Numbered from the stretch's first letter, positions 1-8,783 are shown. The stretch: DNA of 64,000 nt from an uncultured Eubacteriales bacterium (GCA_949293815.1 CASFEZ010000004.1:25512-89511); one strand, 5' to 3'. Translations and numbers: made by a program. The notes: generated by a model from the letters alone, not told the origin.

Positions 1-2
1 AT

Positions 3-296
3 CTTTCCGTGGTGCTGGACGCTGCCAATGCGGCAGGCATTCCGGTTTACGGTTCTGAAATTGAGCAGGTCAAAAAAGGCTGCCTGGCGTCCAATTCCAT
101 GGACTATGTGGCCATTGGCAGAACCACCGGCAATATGGCGGCAGAGGTTCTCGACGGCGCGGACATCACCACCATGGCGGTGCGCACCGTCTCCGACTCC
201 ACCCCCGTTGTCAACACCGAGGTGCTCGAGGCGCTGAACCTGACCATGCCGGAATCGCTGATGAACGAAGCGGAAACCATTGTGACGGAAGAATAA
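3..296 (+). CDS. ABC transporter substrate-binding protein, 3' end only (TrpX/ABC_sub_bind-like)
   Basis: Only the last 97 codons are in the window; the gene begins upstream. The fragment shows the typical end of a periplasmic-binding-type lobe: a stretch read as VLDAANAAGIPVYGSE, then a segment where the protein asks which copy of a ligand site is free (YVAIGRTTGNMAAEVL). This pattern, together with the downstream permease and the ATPase with a DEHTAALD Walker B region, fits the DUF534/PF04392 importer family to which predicted tryptophan transporters (TrpXYZ) belong. In a Gram-positive cell it would be a lipoprotein on the outer face of the membrane. The ligand cannot be read from the fragment. 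It ends with TAA at 294-296 and is separated from its permease by 340 bp of repeats. Confidence 0.8.
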   Translation, partial: LSVVLDAANAAGIPVYGSEIEQVKKGCLASNSMDYVAIGRTTGNMAAEVLDGADITTMAVRTVSDSTPVVNTEVLEALNLTMPESLMNEAETIVTEE

Positions 297-306
297 AGTC
301 ATCATA

Positions 307-343
307 CAGCACAGTGAGAAAGCGCGAGCTGCTCACTGTGCTG
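307..343 (+). other. Perfect 12-bp stem-loop after the binding-protein gene
   Basis: Arms at 307-318 and 332-343 (CAGCACAGTGAG and its complement) lie 10 bp after the stop codon. There is no T-run behind it, so it is not a canonical terminator. Such stem-loops often stabilise the binding-protein part of importer transcripts; that role is inferred. Confidence 0.6.
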
Positions 344-363
344 CACGGAAGGGATATTTTATT

Positions 364-414
364 AGGAGTGAAGAGTGAGTGAAAAGAGTGAAGAGTGAAG
401 AGTGAAGAGTGAAG
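364..414 (+). repeat. Simple tandem repeat of AGAGTGA-type heptamers
   Basis: About seven copies of a GTGAAGA/GAGTGAA heptamer follow each other, the last four exactly. It lies between the binding-protein and permease genes and carries no reading frame of its own. Just after it, 420-435 holds a short palindrome (ACGCCCGTTCGGGCGT). Confidence 0.75.
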
Positions 415-540
415 ATTCGGACGCCCGTTCGGGCGTAGATTATAGATTGTTTGCAGGTGTAGAAAATACCTTGTATATATCTTTCTTCTCTTCAACCCTC
501 TATCTACCCAATTTGACAAAACTATCTACAAATCAAGGCG

Positions 541-600
541 AAGCCTTCCGACACTAACCACTAATCACTAATCACTGGCGCCGCCCAGCGGCGCCTATCC
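541..600 (+). repeat. Dispersed intergenic repeat, copy 1 (CTTCCGACACTAACC core) with GC hairpin
   Basis: The 15-bp core at 546-560 recurs inverted at 38469-38483. It is followed by CACTAATCACTAATCACT and a perfect 8-bp hairpin (578-585 with 589-596). The rest of 297-636 shows no gene; it appears to be a patch of non-coding repeats inserted inside an importer operon. Confidence 0.6.
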
Positions 601-636
601 CTGTGGGCAGTATACGACAAAAAAGGTGTGTAACTT

Positions 637-1569
637 GTGGCAATTTTAAGCTCTTTGGAGGTCTGTTTGGAAGACGGCTTTATGTATGCCATTCTTGCCA
701 TGGGCTTCTATATTACATTTACCATATTGGATTTCCCGGATTTATCCGTTGAGGGCACGGTTTTGACCGGCGGCGTGGTCTGCGCCATTATGATTGAGGC
801 GGGGATTACCCCTTACCTTGCCATGATTGCCGCGTTTCTCGCCGGATGCATTGCGGGCAGCGTAACCGGCATTTTACATGTCAAGCTGGGTATTCGTCCG
901 CTTTTGAGCGGCATTCTGGTATCCACGGCGCTGATTACCGTCAATCTGGTGGGTGCGGTTGTGGGCAACGGCGGCTCCTTCAGCGGCGACGGCGCCCTGT
1001 CCAATGTGACCATCAGCCGTTCTTCCCCCGCGCTTTTCCGGGTATTCCCCTTTACCTTATTGCCGGAAACCGTGGGGCAGGTAAACCTGCGGCAGCTTGT
1101 CTCCTTTTTTGTGATTGCGCTGCTGGTAAAGCTGCTGCTGGATGCTTATCTGAAAACCAAAAGCGGTCTTTTGCTGTTCGCCACCGGTGATAATGCCCAG
1201 TTTACCACCATGCTTGCCAAAAATCCCGGCACCAGCAAAATTTTGGGGCTGGCGCTGGGCAATGGGCTTGCGGCGCTCTCCGGCGCGCTGATAGCCCAGT
1301 CCAGAGGCAACGCCAACCAGGGCATGGGGCTGGGTATGGTTGTTATCGGTATTGCATCGGTGATTATCGGTCTTTCCGTATTCGGTAAGCTTCGGTTTAT
1401 GAAGCCTACAACCATGGTGATTCTCGGTTCGGTCATTTACCAGGCCTGCCTGGGAATTGCCTCGATTCTCGGCGTGCCCTCTGCGTATAATAAGCTGATT
1501 ATGGCGCTGCTGTTTACCATTGCGCTGGTGCTCAGCGGGCGGCTGAACCGCAAAAAGCAGGAGGTGTGA
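637..1569 (+). CDS. ABC transporter permease (TrpY/COG4120-like)
   Basis: A 310-residue integral membrane protein with about eight to nine hydrophobic segments, of the branched-chain-amino-acid/ribose permease fold. It opens with a short amphipathic start followed by a helix (residues 16-35) and contains the glycine-rich LGLALGNGLAALSGALIAQ segment typical of the cytoplasmic coupling region. The start is GTG at 637, 8 bp after AAAGGTG. It pairs with the ATPase that begins 3 bp after its stop, and with the binding protein upstream. The family is known from predicted tryptophan and other small-molecule importers; the substrate is not established here. Confidence 0.85.
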   Translation: MAILSSLEVCLEDGFMYAILAMGFYITFTILDFPDLSVEGTVLTGGVVCAIMIEAGITPYLAMIAAFLAGCIAGSVTGILHVKLGIRPLLSGILVSTALITVNLVGAVVGNGGSFSGDGALSNVTISRSSPALFRVFPFTLLPETVGQVNLRQLVSFFVIALLVKLLLDAYLKTKSGLLLFATGDNAQFTTMLAKNPGTSKILGLALGNGLAALSGALIAQSRGNANQGMGLGMVVIGIASVIIGLSVFGKLRFMKPTTMVILGSVIYQACLGIASILGVPSAYNKLIMALLFTIALVLSGRLNRKKQEV

Positions 1570-1572
1570 CCG

Positions 1573-2346
1573 ATGCTGGAACTGCAAAATATTACCAAAA
1601 AATTTATGAAGGGTACACCGGACGAAGCCACCCTGTTTGACAATTTCTGTTTTTCGGTGGAAAAAGGGGAGTTTGTGTCGGTGGTCGGCTCCAACGGCAG
1701 CGGCAAAACCACCATGCTGAACCTGATTTGCGGCACCTACCGTCCCGATGGCGGTCATATTGTATTCGAGGGCAAGGACATCACCGCCATGCCCGAGCAC
1801 AGGCGCGCTGCGTTTATCGGCAGAGTGTTTCAGGACCCGAAAGCGGGAACCTGCTCCAATTTGACCATTCTGGAAAATATGGCGCTGGCGGATAACAAAA
1901 ACAAGCCCTTTGGTCTCGGGCGGGCGGTCAATAAAAAACGGCTGGATGTTTACCGAACCCTTCTGGAACGCTGCGATATGGGCATGGAAAACCGGCTGCA
2001 AACCAAGGTCGGCGCCCTGTCCGGCGGGCAGCGTCAGGCGCTGGCGCTGGTGATTGCCAATATGACCGAGCTAAAGCTGCTGATTTTGGATGAGCACACG
2101 GCGGCGCTGGACCCGAAATCCTCGGAGCGGATTATGGAGCTGACCGACCGTTTTGTCAAAGACAGCGGCATTACCGCCATTATGGTGACCCACAATCTGC
2201 GCTTTGCGGTGGAATACGGCAGCCGTCTGGTGATGATGCACCAGGGCAAGGCCATTCTCGATAAAGCCGGCGAGGAAAAAAAGAACGCTTCGGTGGATGA
2301 TTTGCTCACGGTGTTCAATTCCATCAGCATTGAGCTGGGCAACTGA
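1573..2346 (+). CDS. ABC transporter ATP-binding protein (TrpZ/COG1101-like)
   Basis: A 257-residue ABC ATPase that powers the importer formed with the preceding permease. Walker A is GSNGSGKTT (around residue 37), the signature is LSGGQRQA, and Walker B is LILDEHTAALD; the DEHTAALD form with His after the Glu is characteristic of this importer subfamily rather than a defect. The switch His lies in MVTHNL. The ATG at 1573 is preceded by GGAGGTG overlapping the end of the permease gene, so translation is probably coupled. A strong terminator follows. Confidence 0.88.
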   Translation: MLELQNITKKFMKGTPDEATLFDNFCFSVEKGEFVSVVGSNGSGKTTMLNLICGTYRPDGGHIVFEGKDITAMPEHRRAAFIGRVFQDPKAGTCSNLTILENMALADNKNKPFGLGRAVNKKRLDVYRTLLERCDMGMENRLQTKVGALSGGQRQALALVIANMTELKLLILDEHTAALDPKSSERIMELTDRFVKDSGITAIMVTHNLRFAVEYGSRLVMMHQGKAILDKAGEEKKNASVDDLLTVFNSISIELGN

Positions 2347-2368
2347 CGGTATCCATCATAAAAGAGAT

Positions 2369-2399
2369 GCGGCGCGGCGGTCTTGCCGTGCCGCTTTTT
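2369..2399 (+). terminator. Rho-independent terminator after the ABC importer operon
   Basis: GCGGCGCGGC pairs with GCCGTGCCGC around a six-base loop and is followed by TTTTT at 2395-2399. Confidence 0.85.
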
Positions 2400-2458
2400 G
2401 CCGGAAAACGGAAGATTGAAAAATGCGTTTTCCCTTTTTGCAGCGGCGTCGGAAACAA

Positions 2459-2488
2459 TTGACAGCCCGTGTCGCTTTGTGTTACAAT
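2459..2488 (+). promoter_or_regulatory. Promoter of the GPH symporter gene
   Basis: TTGACA at 2459-2464 and TACAAT at 2483-2488, 18-bp spacer, about 55 bp ahead of the start codon. Confidence 0.7.
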
Positions 2489-2544
2489 ATACCTATTCCG
2501 CACATCGGCGGAGGTCTTCTTTTGAGTTGGAAGGGGTTTTGCAG

Positions 2545-3972
2545 ATGAAAAACAAGCTCGCCGCCCTGAAAGGCAATGTGTTTTACGGCGTCGGCGCCAT
2601 CGGTCTGGATTTGAGTTACGGTCTGTTTTACAACTGGCTTGCCAAATACATGACCGATATTTTACATTTGAATAAGCGGTTTTTATTGCTTTTAACGCCT
2701 ATTGCCCGTATTTGGGACGGCATCAACGACCCGATGATGGGCGTTATTGTGGATCAGACCAACACGAAATTTGGTCGCTATAAACCGTGGGTGATTTTCG
2801 GCTCGTGTACCAATGCCATTGTGCTGACGCTGATTTTCCTGACCCCCTCCGTCTTTGATTTGAACGGCGGTATCGGCATTTATATTTACATGGCCATTCT
2901 GTATGTGCTTTGGGGGATGACCAATACCACCGCCGATATCCCCTATTGGTCCATGATTCCTTCCTTTACCTCCGACCCCGGTGAGCGCAATATGCTGGCC
3001 ACCATTGCCCGTACCTTTTCCGGTTTGGGACAGGGCATTATCACCATTGCTTCGCCGCTGGTTTACAGCTGGTTTTCCCGCACCACCGACAGCGCCGGCA
3101 ATAAGGTGTACGATGTATACAGCTACCGCTATTGGGCAATGATCTGCGCGGTGCTGCTTATTGGTTTTTCCGTGCTGTCCATGGCGAAAATCAAAGAGGT
3201 CAACCATATTAAGAGTGATGAAAAATTCAGCTTTAAAAAGATTTTCAAGATTATAAAAGACAATGACCAATTGCAGGTATTTATGGTCTTTGCTGCGATT
3301 TCCAATACCGGCTGGTATATGATTTCCGGTGTCGCCGCCTATTATTTTGATGTGGTGGTCGGCAACCCCGACGAGCAGTCCCTGTTCAGTGCGTTCGGCG
3401 CGGTGGGGTCGATTCTCGGGCTGGCGATTATTCCGGTGATGACGAAATTTACCACCAAGCGCCGCACCTATCAGTTTTCGCTGGCGCTGAGCTTTGTGGG
3501 CTATGTGCTCATGGGCATCGGCGGCTGGGCAATGGATTCCGCTGTTGTGCTCGGCATCGGCTACCTGATTGGCTCCACCGGCATGGCGTCCATGTTTATT
3601 GCTCAAACCATTTTCCTTGCGGATATTGTGGATTACGGCGAAGTCAAAATGGGCTATCGCGCCGAATCCGGCACCTTCTCCATGAAGGGCTTTTTGCAGA
3701 AAATGGCATACACCATCGAAACCATTATTCTGTTCGCCGGTTTGGATATTACCAAATATGATGAAAATCTGCATGCAGCCAATGCCATCGGCGTTAAGAA
3801 TGCAATTAACAGCATGATGTTTATCGTGCCCGCCGTGTGCGTGCTGCTGTCGCTGATTATCTATACCGCCCGCTTTAAGCTGCACGGCAAATTTATGGAC
3901 GATGTGACTGCCGAGGTCACCCGCCGCCGGGAAGCGCGGGAAGAAAAGCTCGCACAAGGCGAACAGACCTAA
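2545..3972 (+). CDS. Glycoside-pentoside-hexuronide (GPH) family sugar:cation symporter
   Basis: A 475-residue, 12-helix membrane transporter of the MelB/XynB type. The diagnostic loop between helices 2 and 3 is present ([11 protein letters not shown] followed by [10 protein letters not shown], the D-x(n)-GR-x-x-PW signature). Members import sugars, glycosides or uronides with Na+ or H+. An upstream in-frame extension exists, but ATG 2545 is chosen because GGAAGGGG lies 8 bp ahead, the promoter is at 2459-2488, and the protein then starts as family members do ([19 protein letters not shown]). It is a single-gene unit; no glycosidase is adjacent, so the substrate is unknown. Confidence 0.88.
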   Translation: MKNKLAALKGNVFYGVGAIGLDLSYGLFYNWLAKYMTDILHLNKRFLLLLTPIARIWDGINDPMMGVIVDQTNTKFGRYKPWVIFGSCTNAIVLTLIFLTPSVFDLNGGIGIYIYMAILYVLWGMTNTTADIPYWSMIPSFTSDPGERNMLATIARTFSGLGQGIITIASPLVYSWFSRTTDSAGNKVYDVYSYRYWAMICAVLLIGFSVLSMAKIKEVNHIKSDEKFSFKKIFKIIKDNDQLQVFMVFAAISNTGWYMISGVAAYYFDVVVGNPDEQSLFSAFGAVGSILGLAIIPVMTKFTTKRRTYQFSLALSFVGYVLMGIGGWAMDSAVVLGIGYLIGSTGMASMFIAQTIFLADIVDYGEVKMGYRAESGTFSMKGFLQKMAYTIETIILFAGLDITKYDENLHAANAIGVKNAINSMMFIVPAVCVLLSLIIYTARFKLHGKFMDDVTAEVTRRREAREEKLAQGEQT

Positions 3973-3985
3973 TTTTCACCACAGC

Positions 3986-4197
3986 GTAGGGGCGGGTCTT
4001 GTGCCCGCCCGAGGGCGTGGATGGCAATGCCCTTTGCCGGTACAGGTCGGGCGTGGCAGAAAGCCGTTGTTTTGCGATAGATGGCATCCAATATCCAATA
4101 TATTTCCCGAAATCAATCCATTTGAGCGTCTTCATTGGTGCATAGAAAATAAAAAATTTCTGCTTCTTCCCCGGGCGGGCACAAGACCCGCCCCTAC
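3986..4197. repeat. 212-bp inverted-repeat element (MITE/REP-like) with 26-bp perfect ends
   Basis: The left end, 3986-4011, starts GTAGGGGCGGGTCTTGTGCC; the right end, 4172-4197, is its exact reverse complement. The 160-bp interior has no convincing gene of its own. The element ends 44 bp before the chosen ung start, so it supplies or displaces the ung promoter. No obvious target-site duplication is visible. Similar GC-rich GGGGCGGGTCTTGTGCCCGCCC palindromes are known as dispersed repeats in Firmicutes. Confidence 0.8.
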
Positions 4198-4240
4198 GAG
4201 AGTGGATATTATTGAATTGAATCAAAAAGCAGGTGACCCC

Positions 4241-4912
4241 TTGGTACGGCTGAACAATTCCTGGGATATGCTTCTTCAGGAGGAATTTCAGAAGGAGTAT
4301 TACTTAAAAATACGGGAGTTCTTGAAAAAGGAATACGCAAATCCCGCCTATCCGGTTTATCCGAACATGAACGACCTGTTTAACGCGCTGAAAATTACCG
4401 ATTATGATGCCGTCAAGGCGGTGATTCTCGGTCAGGACCCTTACCACGGTCCGAACCAGGCGCATGGTCTGTCGTTTTCCGTGCGGGACGGGGTAAAACC
4501 GCCGCCGTCGCTGATGAATATTTTTAAGGAATACCACGATGATTTGGGGTATCCCATCCCCCCCAGCGGCAATTTGACCCCTTGGGCGGAGCATGGCGTG
4601 CTGCTGCTGAATACCGTGCTTTCGGTGCGCGGCGGCATGGCGGCCAGCCACCGGGGCATTGGCTGGGAAATTTTTACCGACCGTATCATAGAACTGCTGA
4701 ATGCCCGGGAAAAGCCCATTGTTTTTCTGTTGTGGGGACGGTTTGCCAAAGACAAGGCGGCGCTTATCACCAATCCGAACCACCATATTCTGACAGCGGC
4801 GCACCCCAGCCCGCTTTCGGCATACAACGGATTTTTCGGATGCCGCCATTTTTCCAAAACCAACGCGCTTTTGGGGAACGACCCGGTAGACTGGCGCCTG
4901 CCCTGCGACTGA
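4241..4912 (+). CDS. ung: Uracil-DNA glycosylase, family 1
   Basis: Removes uracil from DNA in base-excision repair. The hallmarks are all present: [14 protein letters not shown] with the catalytic Asp, NTVLSVRGG, and the [14 protein letters not shown] loop with the catalytic His. The open frame extends back to 4001 through the inverted-repeat element, but that part encodes an arginine/proline-rich stretch with no family likeness. TTG 4241 is preferred: AGGTGA lies 4 bp ahead, and the protein (223 residues) then begins [15 protein letters not shown], matching the normal start and length of Firmicutes Ung. GTG 4202 or TTG 4217 remain possible. Confidence 0.93.
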   Translation: MVRLNNSWDMLLQEEFQKEYYLKIREFLKKEYANPAYPVYPNMNDLFNALKITDYDAVKAVILGQDPYHGPNQAHGLSFSVRDGVKPPPSLMNIFKEYHDDLGYPIPPSGNLTPWAEHGVLLLNTVLSVRGGMAASHRGIGWEIFTDRIIELLNAREKPIVFLLWGRFAKDKAALITNPNHHILTAAHPSPLSAYNGFFGCRHFSKTNALLGNDPVDWRLPCD

Positions 4913-4938
4913 GGCGCCGCAGCGTACCAATACCCGGT

Positions 4939-4968
4939 AAGAACGGCGTCATCTGCCGTTCTTTTTTA
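4939..4968 (+). terminator. Terminator after ung
   Basis: AAGAACGGC and GCCGTTCTT form the stem, followed by a six-T run at 4962-4967. Confidence 0.85.
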
Positions 4969-5016
4969 TCTATACATAAAAAACAGCGGAACGCCGCAGA
5001 AAGCAAAGGTGTGCCT

Positions 5017-5961
5017 ATGGCGGATAAAAAGGCCAAAAACAACAGAACCATCGATACGCCCCTTGCCCAAGGGCAGGATTTTCTGCGCCGCTGTGTGACA
5101 CTGACGCAAAAAACAAGCGACCTTGCGGCGGTGCTGGATAAAACCATTTGCGGCGATATGCATGCGGTTTGCCCGCTGCTGCCGGAAAAAAGTGTGGATT
5201 TGCTCATTGCCGACCCGCCCTATAATTTGACAAAATCCTTTCACGGCAGCACCTTTTCCAAAAAGAAAGCGGCGGATTACGAGGAGTATACCCGTGCATG
5301 GCTGCAAGCGATCCGACCGCTGCTGAAGGACACTGCCTCGGTTTATGTGTGCTGCGACTGGGAAACCAGCCTGATTGTGGGTCGGGTGCTCGGCGAGTTC
5401 TTCCGCATCCGCAACCGCATCACCTGGCAGCGGGAAAAGGGAAGGGGCGCTAAGGCCAACTGGAAAAACGGCATGGAGGACATTTGGTTCGCCACCGTCG
5501 GCGCAAACTATACTTTCCATCTGGACGCGGTGAAAATCCGCAAAAAAGTCATCGCCCCCTATCACCGCGCAGACGGTCAGCCAAAAGACTGGCAGCAAAC
5601 CCCGGACGGGAAGTACCGGGATACCTGTCCGTCTAATTTTTGGGATGATATGACCATTCCCTTTTGGTCGATGCCCGAAAATACCGCCCACCCGACCCAA
5701 AAGCCGGAAAAGCTGCTGGCAAAACTGATTTTGGCAAGCTCCTCGGTGGGGGATGTGGTGCTTGACCCGTTCCTGGGCTCGGGAACGACCAGTGTGGTTG
5801 CCAAAAAGCTGCATCGCCGCTATATTGGCATTGAGACAGAACCCCAGTATTGCGTGTGGGCAGAGCAGCGTTTGGAAATGGTCGAGCAGAACCCAACCAT
5901 TCAAGGCTATGCCGATGGTGTTTTTTGGGCACGCAACACCCATGGCGAGCAAAAACGATGA
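5017..5961 (+). CDS. Site-specific DNA methyltransferase, beta class (N6-adenine or N4-cytosine)
   Basis: A 314-residue AdoMet-dependent methyltransferase that modifies an exocyclic amino group. The catalytic motif IV is LIADPPYNLT (near residue 70) and the AdoMet-binding motif I, DPFLGSGTT, comes later in the chain, which is the beta-class order. HPTQKPEKL precedes motif I as in DpnA-type and YhdJ-type enzymes. ATG 5017 has AAAGG 7 bp ahead; an upstream open extension overlaps ung and is rejected. No restriction endonuclease or specificity subunit lies nearby, so it seems an orphan enzyme with a possible regulatory role. The recognition sequence cannot be predicted from here. Confidence 0.87.
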   Translation: MADKKAKNNRTIDTPLAQGQDFLRRCVTLTQKTSDLAAVLDKTICGDMHAVCPLLPEKSVDLLIADPPYNLTKSFHGSTFSKKKAADYEEYTRAWLQAIRPLLKDTASVYVCCDWETSLIVGRVLGEFFRIRNRITWQREKGRGAKANWKNGMEDIWFATVGANYTFHLDAVKIRKKVIAPYHRADGQPKDWQQTPDGKYRDTCPSNFWDDMTIPFWSMPENTAHPTQKPEKLLAKLILASSSVGDVVLDPFLGSGTTSVVAKKLHRRYIGIETEPQYCVWAEQRLEMVEQNPTIQGYADGVFWARNTHGEQKR

Positions 5962-5982
5962 GCGCTTTTTAATTTATATGCA

Positions 5983-6035
5983 AAAAACCGATGAAACAAG
6001 GGCAGGAAGCCCGTTTCATCGGTTTGTTTTTTTGC
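5983..6035. terminator. Bidirectional terminator between methyltransferase and MATE genes
   Basis: AAACCGATGAAAC (5985-5997) pairs with GTTTCATCGGTTT (6013-6025), with A-run on the left and T-run on the right, so it can end transcripts from both converging genes. Confidence 0.88.
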
Positions 6036-6047
6036 CGCAAACGCGGT

Positions 6048-7415
6048 TTAGCCGGTTGTTGCCGGAGTAAGGGTATCGGTATCCGGCGCGTGCAGCTCTT
6101 TTTTGTATTTACGCAAAAGAATTCCGGACAAGATGGCGGCCAATACAGCCGTGCCCGCAAAGTTCAGCCAGATGCCCGTAAGTCCCAGCGCCCAGAACAC
6201 GCCGACCAGAATCACCGGGAAGACCAGCGCGGTGCTCACCGAGATAATGGAGGCGGGCAGCGGTTTTTCAATGGCAAGCATATAGCTCTGCGCCGCGAAA
6301 GAGTACCAGCGGGTCAGATAGGTCAGGCTGAACAGCCGCAGTGCGCCCACAGACATGACCTGGATTTCTGCCGTGGTTTCCGACATAAACAGGGCGGTGA
6401 TTTGCGCGGGGAACAGGGCAAGCACAACGACCGACAAAAGCGATACCACGGCGCTGGCAACAAAACAGCATTTTTCGATTTTTCGCACCCGTGAAAACTG
6501 TCCCGCGCCCCAGTTATAACCCACAGCGGGCTGCAGCGAGTCGCACATGCCGTACAGCAGCGGCTGGATAAACCCGTCGGCGTACATCAAAATGCCGTAG
6601 ACGGAAACGGCGGCTTCTCCCCCCAAACGCACCAAAACGGCGTTGAGGAAAATGGAGGTAATGCGTCCGGCGATATTGTTCAAAAAGTTCGGGCTGCCGC
6701 AGGCGATCATCTGCCGCAAATCTTGCGGGCGGAATTGCGGTTTGCAGAAGCGCAGCAGCGTTTTTTTGCGCAGAAAAGGAATCAGCGCCAAAATGACGCA
6801 GATCGTCATGCCGAAGCAGGTTGCGCCCGCCGCCGCCCAAACGCCCCAGCGGAAGACCGCGAGAAATAAAATTTCCATACCGGCAATCAGCGCCGACATG
6901 AGAACATTCAAAAACATGCTGTAGCGCACCATGCCGCAGATGCGCAAAAAGTTATCCATGGCAAAAACAATGGTCGTCAGCGGGGAGAACAGCGCGTAGG
7001 TGCGCATATATTCCACTGCCAGTTCGGCAAATTCCCCTTCCGCCCCCATCAAACGAATCAGCAGGGGCGCGAGTGCATATAAAAGGGCGCCAATGGCAAC
7101 GCCCGCGCCAACAATCAGCAGACAGGCACAGGTAAACAGGTTGCATGCCTCTTTTTCCTGTTTTTTTCCGAGTGCTACGGAAATGGGCACCGCCGACCCG
7201 ACACCGATAAGATCTGCCAGTGAGAAATTGATAATGACAAAGGGCATGGCAAGATTTACGGCCGCGAACGCCGTTTCGCCCAAAAATCGCCCTACAAAGA
7301 TGCCGTCCAGCGTCTGGTACAGCGCCGACGCAAGCATTCCCACGGCGCCGGGCAGCGATGCGATGAAAAATAGTTTAACCGGCGGCGTTTTTGCAAACAA
7401 AACCGTCGAATTCAT
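6048..7415 (-). CDS. MATE family efflux transporter
   Basis: A 455-residue, 12-helix antiporter of the multidrug and toxin extrusion (MatE) family. The first half carries the usual pattern of a helix-1 start (FFIASLPGAVGMLASALYQ) with DGIFVGRFLG after it, and the second half repeats the fold (PNFLNNIAGR, then LYGMCDSLQPAVGYNWGAG, the conserved P-x-x-GYN-GA segment). Such proteins export cationic drugs or metabolites using Na+ or H+ gradients. It is the last gene of a MarR-kinase-like-MATE operon, and the MarR repressor probably controls its expression in response to a toxic ligand. Confidence 0.92.
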   Translation of the reverse strand: MNSTVLFAKTPPVKLFFIASLPGAVGMLASALYQTLDGIFVGRFLGETAFAAVNLAMPFVIINFSLADLIGVGSAVPISVALGKKQEKEACNLFTCACLLIVGAGVAIGALLYALAPLLIRLMGAEGEFAELAVEYMRTYALFSPLTTIVFAMDNFLRICGMVRYSMFLNVLMSALIAGMEILFLAVFRWGVWAAAGATCFGMTICVILALIPFLRKKTLLRFCKPQFRPQDLRQMIACGSPNFLNNIAGRITSIFLNAVLVRLGGEAAVSVYGILMYADGFIQPLLYGMCDSLQPAVGYNWGAGQFSRVRKIEKCCFVASAVVSLLSVVVLALFPAQITALFMSETTAEIQVMSVGALRLFSLTYLTRWYSFAAQSYMLAIEKPLPASIISVSTALVFPVILVGVFWALGLTGIWLNFAGTAVLAAILSGILLRKYKKELHAPDTDTLTPATTG

Positions 7416-7512
7416 AAAAAATAACGCTCCTTCGTTCTACTCTGTTGTTTTGGCAGCCTATGGCATTTTGCCGTTCGGGCTGCCGGTGCAGCAGAGCGAT
7501 TCGATATTACTA

Positions 7513-8133
7513 TTATTTAATTTCCATAATATGCCGCGCGTAGTCCGCCACGGCGGCGGCAATGGTCTTTATCGGCAGACCGGTGGTATTTACGCAGAGC
7601 CGGTATCCGCCCCTCTCGCCCCACTTGACCCCGGCGCTCCATTGAATGATTTTGGCGCGCTGGGCGTCCACCTGGCGGATTTTTTTCATCAGCTCTTTGT
7701 CGGATAAGTTTTCCGATTCCGGCGCCCGCTCCCGGCAGCGCGCCAGCTTCGACTCCATATCCGCGTATACAAAAATCGAAAACGGTTTCCACGGCTCCAA
7801 AAGCGCCGCCGCGCCCCGTCCCACGATAACGCAATTGCCCTTGTCCGCCAGGCGGCAAAGCACCTTTTGCTCGGCGACCATCAATTTGACGGTCTGCTGG
7901 GTCGTGGGGGATTGGTAGGCGGTAAAGGTGCTGCCGAAATGCAGCGGAATGGAAGCGGAAAAATTGCGTTCCAGCAGATTTTCCGCATACCATTCGCCGG
8001 TGTCGGTTTGTTTGGCAATTTCTTCCAATATTTCACGGTCATAATAGGCAAAGCCCAAATTATCGGCAAGGCGCTTGCCCAATTCTCTGCCGCCGCTGCC
8101 GAATTCGCGGCTGATGGTAATGATTTTTGACAT
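7513..8133 (-). CDS. Cytidylate kinase-like family protein
   Basis: A 206-residue P-loop protein of the AAA_26/cytidylate-kinase-like family (PF13189). The N-terminus ITISREFGSGGRELGKRLA holds an atypical Walker A (EFGSGGRE) in which GSGG replaces the usual GxGKS/T lysine, as is normal for this family. CVIVGRGAAALL and the arginine-rich lid (KIRQVDAQRAKII) follow. Its function is not known; family members are frequently encoded beside MATE or MarR genes in Clostridia. It lies 12 bp downstream of the MarR gene and shares its promoter. Confidence 0.82.
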   Translation of the reverse strand: MSKIITISREFGSGGRELGKRLADNLGFAYYDREILEEIAKQTDTGEWYAENLLERNFSASIPLHFGSTFTAYQSPTTQQTVKLMVAEQKVLCRLADKGNCVIVGRGAAALLEPWKPFSIFVYADMESKLARCRERAPESENLSDKELMKKIRQVDAQRAKIIQWSAGVKWGERGGYRLCVNTTGLPIKTIAAAVADYARHIMEIK

Positions 8134-8145
8134 AATAAAACCTCC

Positions 8146-8628
8146 TTAGTTCTCTTTCGGTTCGGATTGTTCTGTTTTTTGTAAAAACGGCGATAACTCC
8201 GCCTGTAAATAGTCCCCCCGTTTTTGCATCAGCGTCAAAAGCTGCTGCTGTTCTTCTTCCGAGAAATGCAAAAACGCCGCCTCTTCCGCCTGTAAAAGCG
8301 GCTCGATGACCCGGCGGGCATAGCGCAGACCGGCTTCGGTGAACATGACGGTTTTGTTTTTTCGATTGGTCACTTGGGGCTGTAGAAAAAGCACCCCCTG
8401 TTCCTCCAGCCGCTTGAGCGCACTGTTGACAGTTTGTTTGGAATAGGACCATAATTGGCAGATATCCTTTTGGGTACTTTCCTCATCCTGGGTAACGGCA
8501 ATATACAAAATCCAAAACGCCGAGTCCGACAGACCGTGCCGCTGGGCATAGTGGTGGTATAAATCGTCCAGCAGCTTATCGGCCTGGTTCAGGCGGGATA
8601 ACAGCGCAGATACATCCGGTGGCATCGG
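8146..8628 (-). CDS. MarR family transcriptional regulator
   Basis: A 160-residue winged-helix repressor. Helices 3-4 (STQKDICQLWSYSKQTVNSALK) and the wing (RLEEQGVLFLQPQVTNRKNK) are clear, with the usual dimerising helices at both ends. An upstream TTG (8679) would give 17 more residues, but ATG 8628 has AGAAGG 8 bp ahead, while the TTG would sit at the transcription start. It heads the operon with the kinase-like and MATE genes, and an inverted repeat overlaps its promoter, so autorepression relieved by a small molecule is likely. Confidence 0.88.
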   Translation of the reverse strand, partial: PMPPDVSALLSRLNQADKLLDDLYHHYAQRHGLSDSAFWILYIAVTQDEESTQKDICQLWSYSKQTVNSALKRLEEQGVLFLQPQVTNRKNKTVMFTEAGLRYARRVIEPLLQAEEAAFLHFSEEEQQQLLTLMQKRGDYLQAELSPFLQKTEQSEPKEN

Positions 8629-8672
8629 CAAAACCTTCTTTCCATAAGGCACAGCACAAAATAGTCTGTATT

Positions 8673-8719
8673 CGGACAATTTATAGGATTAGTATAGTCC
8701 GAAACAAGACAAAAGTCAA
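8673..8719 (-). promoter_or_regulatory. Promoter and putative MarR operator
   Basis: On the minus strand TTGACT (8714-8719) and TATACT (8691-8696) are spaced 17 bp. The dyad CGGAC (8673-8677) / GTCCG (8697-8701) brackets the -10 box, a good position for autorepression. Confidence 0.7.
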
Positions 8720-8783
8720 GAAAACCGGAAAATTTTTCTGTAGCGCAGCGCAATCTGTCGCAAAGCGGGGCTTTTTTTGCCGT

